A DNA stretch of 64,000 nt from Loripinus fragilis (GCA_964019695.1 OZ026515.1:42399994-42463993), one strand, 5' to 3'; counted from the stretch's first letter, positions 1-12,853 are shown. The notes: generated from the sequence alone by a model not told the origin. Program-made: numbers and translations.

Positions 1-1445
1 CATCACATCAAAAAAATAAAAAATGAAAAAATCAGCGAATGAAATTATGCATCAGTCAGGGAAAAAATTATAATAATATGTCAAAAAGGAGTCCCTCAGA
101 AATGGAGAGATCGTACAAAATTTTACAACAGCAGACTCTGTTTCATTGAGTCTGTTCATGAGAATTACCAATGGAAAGCACACCAGCCTCCCAAGGCCCC
201 CAGCATGGGGGTCATATTGGTTAAAATCCTTGTTATTCTGATGAAAAAATCAAACAATAATATTTACTAAAAAAATTGAAAAAAAATGTCTTAGGTCCCT
301 TTGACCAAAGTGCCTATATACATATGAGAAATTTGATGAAATATTTTGTCGCAGAAGTAACAGTGTATTTTTTTCCACTGGGACAGAAAATCAATTCATA
401 ATTGCTCAACAATTTGAGAAAAGTGCACAAAATTAATCAGGCAGTTGGTTCCTTGTATGAACACAAGGATGCAGGAAGAACTCGCAGGTTCCATAACTTA
501 ATTTTACTCAAACAGTTATAATCAGCACTACACTATGCTGATGACAAACGACACTTGGGTTTACATAGTTGTTCAACTTTAAACTTCATGTTATGTTCTG
601 AATCTAATCTGATCTCAGAATTACTATAATTAACCCTATTGCACTCAGGATTGACCAATTTCTATGCCAGTGTGACCTTCTGAGTGCAAAAGGGATGATG
701 TTTTAGAATGATGCACATTTACTAAATGCCCTTTATTATAGATGGTAACAGCCTGTTACTAGTAATATAGATAGCATAGAGAAATATGGATTATCTTCTA
801 AGTTTAAATAAGCAATTAATTTATATGGTCATGAGAAAAGGATATATAGGATAAGAAAGCCTATTTAGAAGGCTATAAAAGCATGTTTCAGGAATCACTG
901 AAAGCCTACAATGCACACAGTTCTATAGTTATGACACTTGAAGGATCTTGCACAAAATATGAAGAAACAGCATACCAAGGTTGATACATTAAGACAATCT
1001 TTCTTCAAAGTAAAATTTAAAATATTTATTTACCCATGTTTAGGGTACTCAAAAGAACTGTCTCACTGACATGACTCTTTTGAGTAGCTATAGGACGTTT
1101 TTGGTTGAGGAGTAAGAAAATTAAATTTTGATTACAAACTTTTTAGAGAAGCTTCTTCACTTTTAGCCCTTTACTCCACGGGCTATTGTTAGATCATGAT
1201 ATAATTTTCTTTTATAGGTTAACATAAAAAAAATTCAAGAAAAATTTAAGTAAAGTTTTGAACACGTTTGAAAATAATAGGAAAATTGAGCATTTGCTCA
1301 AAGAGCAATTATTTTGAATGCTCAATTTTCCATATTTTCAACAAAGGCGTCAAAATGTGTTAATATGGAGTATAGGGTTAAACAACATTTATCCTGATTA
1401 CCACCATGCATATCAAGAAGCTTTCTTCACTGTTAATAACTTTTA
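1..1445. repeat. Tandem segmental duplication, copy A
   Basis: The sequence from base 1 matches the sequence from 3205 almost base for base for about 600 nt. It then continues with clear but more diverged similarity through the CACTGAAAG and CTTGCACAAAATAT landmarks (about 890-970 versus 4300-4370). The offset is 3204 bp at the start. Copy A is cut by the window edge, so its true left boundary is unknown. I see no gene in it. It includes a fold-back element near 1168-1378 and a decayed GTACTCAAAAGAAC-type hairpin near 1030-1110. Confidence 0.9.
1168..1378. mobile_element. Fold-back MITE, CCCTTTACTCC family (copy 1)
   Basis: The left end reads CCCTTTACTCCA and the right end ATATGGAGTATAGGG, an imperfect terminal inverted repeat. 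The centre is a hairpin (GAAAATTGAGCATTTGCTC against its complement near 1310-1330). Related copies lie at about 4040-4206 and 22646-22857. It is non-coding and has no transposase. Confidence 0.6.
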
Positions 1446-1479
1446 TCCTTCTGAAACACATCTATTATGAGGAAACCAA

Positions 1480-1830
1480 TCTTCAATCTTGTCTAAGACA
1501 TTGGAACTTCAGTGTAAGGAAGCTGTTAAGAGAAAACAATTCAATGAACTTGTCTAAGACATTAATGCCGTAAGGATCAGCTGTTGAAGAGGACACAATT
1601 CTATGAACTTGTCCAAGACATTGATAGTGTAACAATCAGCTGTTGAAAAGAAACAGTTCTATGAACTTGTCTAAGACATTCATTTTGTAAGGATCAGCTG
1701 TTAAAAAGATGCAGTTTTGCTAACTTGTCCAAGACATTGATAATGTAAGGATCAGATGTCTAAAAGAAGCAGTTCTATGAACTTGTCAAAGGCATTGTTA
1801 ATTAATGATCACCTGTTGAGAAGAACCCAA
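1480..1830. repeat. Short array of the 56-bp minisatellite
   Basis: About six diverged units carry the words ATGAACTTGTCCAAGACATT and AAGGATCAGCTGTTGA. The same unit is expanded to dozens of copies at about 4790-6950, in the second copy of the duplicated segment. Confidence 0.8.
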
Positions 1831-3010
1831 CAACAAAATATATGCTTTGGATGAGAAAAAAGTAAAGTAATTTTCAGGAACACACTGTTATCTGCAGGCC
1901 TGGTAATTTGAAGAGTACCTAAGCAAGAAATTCAATGCTGTACAAATGAAACCAAAAAGTACTTATGTGTAAGGAATAAATATAGTACAGCTTAATCTAA
2001 ACAGTAATGAATAGAGAATTTCTGATGTGGTACCTCCTGCTAAGAATACTTAAGGGAGGAATTGAAATGTGGTAATAGGTAAAATGACTCGAACTTGTGC
2101 AAGAAATTCAAAATGTAGTGCAACTTCAACTGAGATAGACAACAAATGCCCTGATCAGCTTAGTCTTTTAGTTAAGAAGACAGCAGTCTGTAGGATAACT
2201 CAAATTCCGCAAGCAGAATCTTTTGACCTTGAAGTGAGTCCTCTAGTCTGCGATGCTGATTCATGCACTGAGGGGAACATTTGAATGAAGTTTAACGAAA
2301 ATCATTCAAAGAGGATATAATGAGCCAACACGAAATTGAAGGGTAAATCCCATGACCTTGAAGTATAGCCTTGACCTTGAGTCTACCTGCCAAGGGGCAA
2401 CACACATACCATCTTACTGATAGGATTATTTGTGATGATAATCACTCAAAGGGTTCAGGAAATATGGAGCAGACATGAAAGTAGTAGACTGATAGACTGA
2501 TGATTTGACTGACACACAAAATCTCCCATCTGCTTTGCGACAGCTGATTAATTTACTGACTTAAGATCTATGACTTTCCCATTAGCTGGCCAAACAAGGC
2601 TTGAAGATTTTGAATGAACTCAATGGACTTACTTTAGCAAATGTGCAATGTTGCATTCATGAAATAACCATAAACAGGAACAAACAGTTTGCACAGTATT
2701 TACCAGCACACCCCTCAAATTGTGTTTTTATGAATTGATTTATCTGTCAATATTCTGCAATCTCAAGTGTATGTGAATGATCAATTTATATCATCAAATA
2801 CTCATTGTATTCTTTTGAACAACAAGGTTATTTAAGAACCTAACTTTTAAAATTTAAAACAATTATCATTTATACAATTAAATGAAAGAAAAATAAAGAA
2901 AAAAAATAAATAAAACAAATAAATTTTTAACTAAGACAGATTAAATGATATTGAAAAGGAAAAAGTATGATTCAAGTAACAATATATATCAGATATTCCA
3001 AAAAAAAATC
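1830..3010. other. No gene recognised
   Basis: This is AT-rich sequence between the short minisatellite and a SINE. A 71-codon open frame at 2069-2284 shows no recognisable domain, and I do not call it. The 2820-2960 stretch is A-rich low complexity. Confidence 0.6.
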
Positions 3011-3195
3011 CAAGGTGTGCAGTGGCTCAGTAGGAGAGTGACTGACTTGAGGTCGCTGGTTCGAGCCTCACCAGATGCAGTATGTTTTGTCCTTGAGCAA
3101 GACAATTAATCTTGTGCTTAGTACTGGTTCTACCCAGGAAACGTCCAGACATGACTGAAAAGTTGTTGACAAGGAGAAAGTTTCAACTAAAAAAA
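3011..3195 (+). mobile_element. tRNA-derived SINE (family A)
   Basis: The head contains an A-box-like GTGGCTCAGTAGGAGAGTG and a B-box GGTTCGAGCC. The family body TGTCCTTGAGCAAGAC and CTTAGTACTGGTTC follows, and the element ends in an A-rich tail. The same family recurs at 15728 (minus strand), 44650, 44750, 59923, 60846 and 62668. It sits at the junction just before copy B of the tandem duplication. Confidence 0.8.
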
Positions 3196-3204
3196 ATAAA
3201 AAAG

Positions 3205-4620
3205 CATCACATCAAAAAAATAAAAAATAAAAAATGAAAAAATCAGCGAATGAAATTATGCATCAGTCAGGGAAAAAAATTATAATAATATGTCAAAAAG
3301 GAGTCCCTCAGAAATGGAGAGATCCTACAAAATTTTACAACAGCAGACTCTGTTTCATTGAGTCTGTTCATGAGAATTACCAATGGAAAGCACACCAGCC
3401 TCCCAAGGCCCCCAGCATGGGGGTCATATTGGTTAAAATCCTTGTTATTCTGATGAAAAAATCAAACAATAATATTTACTAAAATAATTGAAAAAAAATG
3501 TCTCAGGTCCCTTTGACCATGTGCCTATTTACATATGAGAAATTTGATGAAATATTTTGTCGCAGAAGTAACAGTGTATTTTTTTCCACTGGGACAGAAA
3601 ATCCATTCATAATTGCATAACAACTTGAGAAGTGTACAAAATTAATCAGGCAGTCGGTTCCTTGTATGAACACAAGGATGCAGGAAGAACTCGCAGGTTC
3701 AATAACTAAATTTATCTCAAAGACTTAAGTATGAACTTTAACATCAGCAAAATATACACTATGCTGATGACAAACAACACTTGGGGTAACATAGTTATAG
3801 TTGTTCAATTATGCTCCACAATCAATGTTATCTGGATCTAATCTGAACTCAGAATGACCATGTTTAACCATACTGCACTCAGAATGGACCAATTTTAATG
3901 ACATAACCTTTTGAGTGCAAATGGACATGTTATATCATAGAATCATGCACATTTACTAAATGCCCTTGATTATAGACCGTTTCAACTTCTCAATATTACA
4001 AATTTAACATAGAGAAAGGTGGCAGATCTTCTGACAACATAGAAAAAAATCACACACAAAAATAAATAGTTTTAAATACTTTTGAAAATATTATGGAAAA
4101 TGGAACATTTGCTCCTTAGAAGCAAATGCTCCATTTTCCATAATATTTTCAAAAAATTTGGTATTTCAAAAGTGTCAAAAGGTGTTATTATGGAGTAAAG
4201 GATCAAAATGAACAATTTAATCATAAGGAACTGGAAATAGGATGTACAGGATAAGAAAGCACATTTAGAAAGCCAGAGAAGCATGTTTCAGGAACTCACT
4301 GAAAGACTACGATGTACACAATTCCATAATCCTGAAACTTAGAAAGATCTTGCACAAAATATAAAGAAACAGCATACTATGGTCGATACATATTGACAAA
4401 CTTTTTTTCAAAGTAAAATTTCAAAATAATTTCTTACCCATAAATTTTCTCGTATGCTTTGGGTCTCATCAACATGACTCTTTTGAGCAACCATAACAAA
4501 TTTTTGGTTGAGGAGTAAGAAAATTAAGAATTGATTACAAACTTTTCTAGAGGAGCTTCTTAACTTTAAACAACATTTATCCTGTTTAACATGCATATCA
4601 AGAAGCATTCTTCACTGTTG
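3205..4620. repeat. Tandem segmental duplication, copy B
   Basis: This copy repeats the start of the window. It contains a diverged version of the CCCTTTACTCC fold-back (about 4040-4206) and of the GGTGCTCAAAAG hairpin (about 4430-4510). The 82-codon frame at 3234-3482 exists only because this copy is AT-rich; it has no domain and is disrupted in copy A, so it is not a gene. Confidence 0.9.
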
Positions 4621-4629
4621 ATAATTTCT

Positions 4630-6950
4630 AGTAAGAGAAAATAGTTCTATGAACTTTTCCTAGGTCTTGAAGGTGTAAGAAAGCTATTTAGATAAAATCA
4701 ATCTATGATCTTTTGAAGACATTCTTAGAGTGAGAGAAACAAAACCATATTTGACGTGTCAAAAAATATTCTCCTTAGTGTATGGCTGGATCAGCTATTG
4801 AGAGGAAACAATTCTTTATTCTTGTCCAAGACATGGATATTGTAAGGAAGTTGTTGAAAGGAAACAATTCTATGAACTTGTCCAAGACAATGATAGTGTA
4901 ATGAAGTTGTTGAGAGGAAAAACTTCTATGAACCTGTCCAAGACATTGATAGTGTAAAGTTAGGGGGAAACAATTCTATTAACTTGTCCAGAGACATTGA
5001 TAGTGTAAGGAAGTTGTTGAGAGGAAAAGATTCTATGAACCTGTCCAAGAAATTGATAGTGTAAAGTTAGGGGGAAACAATACAATGAACTTTTCCAAGA
5101 CATTGATAGCGTAAAGAAGTTGTTAAGGTGGAAAAAATGTATGAACTTAACTAAGACACTGATATTGTTGTTGAGAGAAAACAATTCTATGCACTTGTTC
5201 AAGACATTGAGTAAGAATCAGCTGTTGAGTGGAAACAATTCTTTGAACTTGCAATGTCCAAGACATCTATACTGTATGAATCAGCTGCTGAAATAAACTA
5301 TTTCAATGAACTTGCCTAAGACATCCATGCCCCCAGATAAGAGTGGGTAACTGAGAATTATATTTGTTATTTCTCATCCAAAACATATGTTGTGGGTACT
5401 CAAAAGAGCCGTCTCAATGAGACGGTTCTTTTGAGCACCCAAAACACATGTTTAAACTGTTGGATAAGAAAATAATCACAATTTTACGCTGAAAATTTTT
5501 GTTTAACTGGAACTATGACATCAATAGTGTACGGAAGCTGTTGAAATGGAACAATTCTATGATTTTGTCATAAACACTGATAGTATAAGGATCAGCTGTT
5601 GAAAGAAAACAATTCTATGAACTTGTCCAAGACATTGATAGTTTAAGGATCAGCTGTTGAAAGAAAATAATTCTATGAACTTGTCCAAGATATTGATAGT
5701 GTAAGGAAGCTGTTGAAAGAAAACAATTCTATTGACTTGTCCAAGATATTGATACTGTAAGGAAGTTGTGGAAAGAAAACAATTCTATTGACTTGTCCAA
5801 TATACTTATAGTGTAAGGAAGTTGTTGAAAGAAAACAATTCTATTGACTTGTCCAAGATATTGATAGTGTACAGAAGCTGTTGAAAGAAAACAATTCTAT
5901 TGATTTGTCCAAGATATTGATAGTGTAAGGAAGTTGTTGAAAGAAAACAATTCTATTGACTTGGGCAAGATATTGATAGTGCAAGGAAGCTGTTGAAAGA
6001 AAACTATTCTATGAACTTGTCCAAGATATTGATAGTGTAAGGAAGCTGTTGAAAGAAAACAATTCTATCGACTTGGGCAAGATATTGATAGTGTAAGGAA
6101 GTTGTTGAAAGAAAACTATTCTATTGACTTGGGCAAGATATTGATAGTGTAAGGAAGTTGTTGAAAGAAAACAATTCTATTGACTTGGGCAAGATATTGA
6201 TAGTGCAAGGAAGCTGTTGAAAGAAAACTATTCTATGAACTTGTCCAAGATATTGATAGTGTAAGGAAGCTGTTGAAAGAAAACAATTCCATTGACTTGG
6301 GCAAGATATTGATAGTGTAAGGAAGCTTTTGTAAGAAAACAATTCTATTGACTTGTCCAAGATATTGATAGTGTAAGGAAGCTTTTGTAAGAAAACAATT
6401 CTATTGACTTGTCCAAGATATTGATAGTGTAAGGAAGCTGTTGAAAGAAAACAATTATATTAATTTGTCCAAGATATTGATAGTGTAAGGAAGCTGTCGA
6501 AAGAAAACAATTTTAATGAACTTGTCCAAGACATTGATAGTGTAAAGAAGTTGTTGAGAGGAAAAAATCTATGAACCTGTCTAAGACATTGATAGTGTAA
6601 AGAAGTTGTTGAGAGGAAAATATTCTATGAACTTGTCCACGACATTGATAGTGTAAGGATCAGCTGTTTAGAGGGAACAATTTCCGTGAATTTGTCCAAG
6701 ACATTTATAGTCTAAGGATCAGCTGTTGAGATGAAACTATTCTATGAACTTGTCCAAGACATTAATAGTGTAAGAATCAGATGTTCAGAGGAATTTATTC
6801 TACGAAATTGTCCACTACATTGATGGTGTAGGCATTAGCTGTTGAGAGGAAACAATTCTAAGACATTTTCCAAGACATGGCATGGTAGTCTTTAGGAAGC
6901 TTATTGGAGGGAAACTATTTTTTAACTTGTCCTTTATATTGAATATGCAA
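4630..6950. repeat. 56-bp minisatellite, long array
   Basis: The unit carries GATATTGATAGTGTAAGGAA, then G(C/T)TGTTGAAAGAAAACAATT, then CTATTGACTTG(TCC/GGC)AA. Successive GACTTGGGCAAG words at 6126 and 6182 are exactly 56 bp apart. Units are regular from about 5512 to 6760 and diverged at both sides. A hairpin element at about 5360-5490 interrupts the array. The minus-strand open frame at 6121-6360 is a by-product of the repeat. Confidence 0.93.
5360..5490. mobile_element. Fold-back MITE, CTCAAAAGAACC family
   Basis: A near-perfect hairpin lies at about 5396-5442 (TACTCAAAAGAGCCGTCTC against GAGACGGTTCTTTTGAGCA), flanked by TTATTTCTCATCCAAAACAT and its inverted counterpart GGATAAGAAAATAA. 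It is inserted in the minisatellite. Other copies are at about 1030, 4440, 13028, 18825, 20290, 44255, 51385, 58845 and 59090. Confidence 0.8.
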
Positions 6951-7004
6951 GGAGATGTTGAAGAAAATCCTGTTTATATTTTGTCCTAACCATTTGTATT
7001 CAGG

Positions 7005-7200
7005 AAACCCCTAAACAAGTTATTTTGCAAACAAGGAACACCCAGATGAAATGCAGCATAATGCTGCATTTCATCAGGGTCTACACTGTTTGTAAAGGTC
7101 AAAAAGATCTTTAGACAAAAGGATACAACATTTTAATCATAACCTGACACACCTAAGATATGTACAATGGACTATCCCAAGTTAATTGTATCAAACCAGA
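7005..7200. mobile_element. Fold-back element with GATGAAATGC core
   Basis: A central palindrome of GATGAAATGCAGCAT and ATGCTGCATTTCATC (7033-7075) is flanked by CAAACA and TGTTTG and by outer sequence that recurs, inverted, at 63440-63530 (TGGTTTGATAC, ATGGTCCA). Related hairpins lie at 13170-13290, 18110-18240 and 59500-59650. Confidence 0.65.
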
Positions 7201-7359
7201 TGGAATATATCATAAGTATACAAAGGGTTATTTCTTTTCACAATAATGCATGGACGGAAATTATAGAAAGACAGGCAATGTAAATAGAGAGTACCAAATG
7301 ACTTCAATAACTTGGCCAATGGTTGAGTAGGTCTAATTTAAGAAAAGAAAGTTGTTTTT

Positions 7360-7469
7360 CTGTGTTTCACTGAGGTATGAAATGTCGGCAAAATTACATC
7401 TATTTTGCATGAAAACCAAAGCTAAAATTAGATGTAATTTAAACGTAATTTCAAAACTCAGTGAAACAC
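7360..7469. repeat. Inverted repeat
   Basis: TGTGTTTCACTGAG at 7360-7373 is perfectly inverted as CTCAGTGAAACACA at 7456-7469. Inner arms ATTACATCTA and TAGATGTAAT extend the fold. No coding content. Confidence 0.7.
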
Positions 7470-7591
7470 ACAAAAATAAATTTCAACTCCTGTAATTACA
7501 ACCTTTTTCGTTATTCTTTCTCCTAAATATTTTTTAATTATGTTTTCCTTAAAATGACGTTACCAGTTAATAAAGTTTCACGCATTTAGAC

Positions 7592-7655
7592 TATGACGTG
7601 CACTATGACGTGTACAATGACATCATGACGTTGAAAAAAATAAGATGGCCGCGAG
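7592..7655. promoter_or_regulatory. Possible promoter-like CRE/YY1 cluster
   Basis: TGACGT occurs three times and a related TGACATCA once within about 45 bp. AAGATGGCCGC, close to the metazoan YY1 promoter motif, follows at about 7643. The surroundings are AT-rich, so the cluster stands out. No coding exon is recognisable beside it on either strand. It could belong to an unseen gene, to a transposon, or be chance. Confidence 0.3.
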
Positions 7656-8308
7656 ATCCAATTTGACAGCTGACTGGCATGAATACTGCTAATTTGAGCG
7701 TTAACTTGTATGTAAGTCAATCTTTGCTTTTCCACCTGAAAATATCTATGAAGTCTAAAGTTGCTGACTGTCCATTTCTCTTTATAGAAGCAGTGTACAG
7801 TATCACAAAAGAAGTTCTACTGTGAATGTCCCCGTCCCTCATGAATACGAACCAAAGTTCATTAAAAAATGAAATACAGGTCAATCAATACGATCAGATG
7901 ACTGTTCTTGATCAATCAGATTAATAGATCTCAATAAATGATATGACAGTTGTGAAGTGACAGGTCTAAAAAATCAACTTTTCTATACTGTAACTGAGAG
8001 CCCGAGAAGATGCCACAAAATGGCTGTACTGTCCATGAGGACAAAGCCTATCTTCAGGGACAGATAATGCAAAAAATGAAAGACAACCAACGAAGAAAAA
8101 GTTTCACTCCTGTATAGTGAAAAAATCTTTCAATATACCTTCAATCTTATGATCCTGATACCTTTCAGACTTATGATCATGTTAAAGACAAGTATAAGCT
8201 TTAAAATTAAGCTAGTAATCTTTGAAGCCCTTGACTAATGAGGGTTGTTGTCTAATGACTGAAATTATAGAAGCCTGTTGAAAGCTGTCTCAAAGGAAAG
8301 TGATGACA

Positions 8309-8362
8309 CATCTACCTCATCCCCATCTCAACTCATGGAGATAGGGATGAGGTGGATGTGTC
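8309..8362. repeat. Short hairpin
   Basis: CATCTACCTCATCCC is inverted as GGGATGAGGTGGATG, with a loop that also contains CATCTC and GGAGAT. It resembles the cores of the fold-back MITEs elsewhere in the window. Confidence 0.6.
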
Positions 8363-8689
8363 ATTTTAATGTTGTGACACCATGAGGCAATTGACATACA
8401 GGTGATTTTTACAGAGCATAAGGGCTAAATCTCATGCTTAATCAATTAACTGGTGCTTCCATGCATGCTGCAAACTTAGTCGATAATAATATATGAATGG
8501 CAGCAAAGAATAACTGCACACAACTGAAAAAGTCATGTCAAAAAGAAAACCAAGAAGGCCAAGTGGTCCTTGATCGCTCACCTGAATTTTTTTGGTTTAC
8601 AGTTTCTAATACATGTATACATGGGAAACTCTGCAATGCCTCCTGGCAATGTATATTTGTCTACAGATCAAATTTGTGTAAGCTTGTAA

Positions 8690-9100
8690 CAAGTTTCATA
8701 CAGGGAATTTTAAGTAAAATTCAAGGACTTTTCAAGGACTTCTCAAGACTAGCTGTTTTTACAATTTTCAAGGACTAAAGGTTTAGGAAAAATACTGATC
8801 GAAGTTTTAAAATTCTTCTTAAAAAATGCTAGACTGAGATAATGGAGAAATATGTACTAGAAAATGAGTATGAAATTGTTGTGCCTTTATTTGGTGCAGC
8901 ATTTGCTGTACCAAATAAAGGCACAACAATTTTATACTGATTTAGATCTCTATCAACAGTGTTCAGTTCTACAGAAAATAAATGGTCTTTTCAAGGCCTT
9001 TTAATGACTTTCCAGTACTTTGCGAGGCAGATTTAATTTTCAAGTACTTGTCAAGAAAGCCCTCTAAATTCAAGTACTTCTCAAGCCTGTGCAAACCCTG
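8690..9100. mobile_element. Non-autonomous DNA element rich in CAAGGACTT words
   Basis: Repeated TTCAAGGACTT and TTCAAGTACTT words lie on both sides of a perfect hairpin at 8875-8931 (ATTGTTGTGCCTTTATTTGG against its complement). The right edge reads GCACAGGCTTG on the complement and AACCCTG on the + strand. Several hAT-like non-autonomous elements end in CAGGGTT. The left edge is uncertain. The 93-codon frame at 8497-8778 overlaps it and has no domain. Confidence 0.5.
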
Positions 9101-9289
9101 TGTAGATAGAAGATCAACAAGTAAATAACATTAAATTCTGGCCATTGGCTTCAGAGGAAGATTTTTTAAGTTTCTTTTATAAAGGTACAAAAGGGAAACT
9201 GGCTACACCCACTTGTAGTCCCCTGTTCTGCAACAATCAAATTTATATATAGCTTTACTGCTGGTCACCCAGTAACCATTTCTGCCAAA

Positions 9290-9345
9290 TTATTTTGAAA
9301 AGTGAGTATGGCCTAGAAATACCACAATCACACACTGCAGAGGAA
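9290..9345 (-). mobile_element. Fragment of a dispersed repeat
   Basis: GTGAGTATG followed by AAATACCACAATCACA and CTGCAG matches the complement of 28699-28740. It is probably a truncated copy of the same family. Confidence 0.6.
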
Positions 9346-9469
9346 CAAACAGCACCGTGAGTAAGAGAAAAAGAGCACTAACACATTCATCAGCAGCACA
9401 GACAGCAATACTGATGGATAGAAAGATGGATAGACAGACAAACAGATGGATAGAGAGATGGATAGAGAG

Positions 9470-9620
9470 ACAAACAGACAGACAGACAGACAGACAGGAT
9501 GGATGGATGGATGGATGGATGGATGGATGGATGGATGGATGGATGGATGGATGGATGGATGGATGGATGGATGGATGGATGGATGGATGGATGGATGGAT
9601 ATACAGACAGACAGACAGAC
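9470..9620. repeat. (GGAT)n and (GACA)n microsatellite
   Basis: About 26 GGAT repeats at 9497-9600 are flanked by GACA repeats on both sides. The open frames here, on both strands, are repeat artefacts. Confidence 0.97.
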
Positions 9621-9676
9621 ACCTTAATTAAACCTTTGGTAACTTGAAGATAAATTGACAAAGATACAAACTAACA

Positions 9677-9839
<163 letters not shown>

Positions 9840-9884
9840 TAAAAAACACACTAAAGCTACTGCCTACACCCCTAGTAAAAAATT

Positions 9885-10280
9885 AGACCTTAATGTTAAG
9901 CAGCGTAAGGTCAACCTATGGTCATCGTTTGAAGGGACTTGGAAGACCCCACATGCATTACTAAGTCCAAAGTTCATCAGTCATCTGGATGTGGAGAAAA
10001 TGATTCTTAAAGAGTTTTTACCATATATGGGCATGGGGGCCATCTTGATCAAGTCACCATGACCATTTAAACAAATTTTAAGTTCCCATGTCCTTAGGAT
10101 TTTCTAAATGCTCTCTATATCCTAAGGAGTCTCTAAAAGTCTCTATATATGAAATTTGAGTTCATTGGGCCAAGTTTGAAAATGTTGACAGACAACAATG
10201 GACGACAGACCCCGGAGTCATTAGTATACTATTAGCTCATCCATGAGCCTTTGGCTCAGGTGAGCTACTAATTTATTGCC
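9885..10280. repeat. Dispersed repeat ending in an inverted AGCTCA motif
   Basis: The stretch carries CCATGACCATTTAAACAAAT, ATTGGGCCAAGTTTGAAAAT and GGACGACAGACCCCGG. It ends with TAGCTCATCCATGAGC and TTTGGCTCAGGTGAGCTA. I recognise the form as a common molluscan repeat end, without a family name. Confidence 0.5.
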
Positions 10281-10789
10281 ATTTAATAAACAGCTAAAAG
10301 CTTTAGTGAAATAAAATTAATGATTTTACATGCTGATTTTTTTTGTTTATCTTTTTTCTTTTTGACTCTTACAGTACAATCTTCCACTGGTTTATACTGG
10401 AACAAGACCCCCCCCCCTAGCAGACTCTCATGAAATTAAAGGTTATTTAAAGGTTAATTTATGCAAAATAAAGGTTGTTCGATTGAAATTCTAACAAAAA
10501 TACAGAGCAAATTAACGTCAAATTTTCTAGCATTTTTTATCGGATCCTTATCTTTAAATCCATGTTATGATAGATGATGGTATAAAAGGGGTACAGCAAA
10601 TCCTTAGGCAGTAGATTTATAACCCATTAATCACAAATCAAAAAGGGAAATACTGGTGTTGCTTTATCCCTAGTTGGAAGCCTCACTTTTAACAAAAGGC
10701 TTGTGTTGAGCAGTGCTGTATTGAAAAATAAATAAATCACTTTGATAGTTTTCAAAAAATGATTTTTCAAATAAATTCTTAACCCTCTC

Positions 10790-11240
10790 CTAACAATATA
10801 TCTATGCAAGTTTGGTTAAAATTGAACCACTGGTTCGGAATATAATCTGTGAAAATGGCTGATTTATGCTGTCTTTATAGGAGGGTGACCTTGAAAGTTA
10901 TGTCAAGGTCACCAAAATCTAATCAACTCTTCACCTCCTCCCATCAATGTATCTATGCAAGTTTGGTCAAAATCCATCCACTAGTTTAGAAGATAACGCA
11001 CGGAAACCGTATTTTGGACATTTCAAAGTGCTCCTGTGACCTTCAAAATAAGGTCAAGGTCACCAAAATCTAATCAACTCTTCCCCTCCTCCCAACAATG
11101 TATCTACGTGAGTTTAGTCAAAATCCATCAACTGGTTCAGAAGAAAATGCCCGGAAATGAAAAAGCGGACTCTGATGCTAACGCCGACAGGATCCGCACC
11201 AAAAACAATATTTCCTCCCACCCTCCAGATTGAGAGGACA
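10790..11240. repeat. Tandem repeat, about 151-bp unit
   Basis: AAGGTCACCAAAATCTAATC recurs at about 10906 and 11057 (151 bp apart), with CTCCTCCCA and CAATGTATCTA also repeated; a third diverged unit starts near 10790. The 65-codon frame at 11036-11233 lies inside it and is not called. Confidence 0.8.
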
Positions 11241-11769
11241 TAAAAATGCTAGAAACTTTGGCTATATACAAGTGTTGATGTAAACAGAGTCCTGAATATG
11301 CGACAAACATTTGAGAAACAAGAACTTGAAAACAAAATGCAATCAATTTAATGTTATACACCAACATTCTGATTTAATTTGCATATCCACAGACTATAAG
11401 ATTATATTATCCTGTCAATAAAGTCGCAGTCACTTTGTAATGTAAGTTCTGTTTGGCTGATAGCACAATAAGCACACACCTACTGCATTTGCTAAGTGTG
11501 GTCAACAAATTATTTCAAATTCTTTTCACTAGTTTCAGAGAAGATTTTTTAAGTTTTTTTACAACCCTGATAAGTATTCTTTTTTGATAGATCAAATTTG
11601 CTCTAGCTATTTCCAGGAATATTACTGTGTCATTTGTCTGGCCTGATTTGGGTACAAACTGTTAAAAGTTATCAGCTGACAAGCACAGATCCAGAAAGTT
11701 TCTTCAGAGGGATCCAACTCAACTCTGACAACTTTATTTCTTGATGAGGGAGAGAGGATCCTATTACCA

Positions 11770-12010
11770 CTAAAAGCGGGCGATCATTGGCCCGCCAGAA
11801 AAACACCATTTAAATGGTATTTCGCTGGCTGGCCGATGACGGCCCACCGTTGAATGCTGGCTTGGTAGCTTTTTGATTTTCCACAGGATCTGGACCAGTA
11901 TTGCTAAGGAACTCCATAGCTTTGTGATTTTCCAGGAAGTAGGGGATCAGGAACCCCTGCCCCCTCCTCCGCCCTCCCCCCTTTGGATCTGTGCATGGCT
12001 GAGAGCAAAA
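11770..12010. mobile_element. hAT-like non-autonomous repeat
   Basis: TTTCGCTGGC, GAATGCTGGCTTGGTAGCTT, ATTGCTAAGGAAC and CCCCTGCCCCCTCC recur in opposite orientation at about 25830-25990. GGATC near both edges and CCGGCAGTG-like flanks suggest a DNA transposon. Exact termini were not found. Confidence 0.5.
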
Positions 12011-12147
12011 GATGTCACTGGCAGGGAAAGACATAAGTATCAAGATTCACTGTTCACACAATAAACCAACAGAGGTTACAGTTGACTTTTTTACACGGGG
12101 AGCAACTTTTTTTAGTGAACTTTTGCATGGCTGTTGTCATATGAGCC

Positions 12148-12313
12148 TTAACTCTTTGCCTACTAGCTCTGATAACCTTTGCAAACAGTTTGGGCCCAGA
12201 TCAGTGTCAGGCCTGGTCTGGATCCAAACTGCTTGACATACTGAAAGAATTTTGAGAAAAATCAGCAGACGACAAAAAAGCATGAACAATTACCCAGTAG
12301 GCAAGGTAATTAA
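12148..12313. mobile_element. TTAA-ended fold-back MITE (GATCCAGATCAGG family), copy 1
   Basis: The element begins TTAACTCTTTGCCTACTAG and ends CCCAGTAGGCAAGGTAATTAA, so it has terminal inverted repeats with TTAA at both ends. The core pairs CAAACAGTTTGGGCCCAGAT with TGGTCTGGATCCAAACTG. AGCAGACGAC follows. TTAA targets are typical of piggyBac- and Kolobok-type elements. Confidence 0.8.
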
Positions 12314-12804
12314 GGTTATACTGTTAGAGAATTTATAAACCACACAACTCCAGAATTTGAATGAAAACAAGATAGCTATTTTTTTCAAAAAACAAAAACG
12401 CAAGAGGTCCAGAATCGCATGGATTCACAGAATAAGGCCAGAATTTCTTTATTAGTTGATTTACAAACCCTCCTACTGTGATTTTCCGGAAAGTAGAAAT
12501 AAAATAAAATTTAATGTCTAAAATTATTTTTATATCTTATCCGCCGACTCTAAATATTATCGGTTTCGTTGAAAAAAATAATCTATTTTTTAGGTTCTGT
12601 CTGTGTATTTTTGAGAGTGACACTGTTAAAAGTGATTGTCCTGTCTAGCTTTTTAGGAAAATGATGAAATATTTAAAGATTTAATACAGACTGTTGGTTT
12701 ACCTTATTAGTTTTACACATACTGTTTTTTCTGGAGATATTAAACAAAAAAAAAAAAAAATCTAAAAATGACCTGGTCATTTTCAGAGCTTTTTTATTTA
12801 TTTT

Positions 12805-12853
12805 TTTTCGTCCCCCCCCCCCCCACCCCCCCCTTCCCCCCCCCCCACCCCGA
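12805..12853. repeat. Poly-C tract
   Basis: C runs of up to 10 are interrupted by single A, T or G bases. Confidence 0.95.
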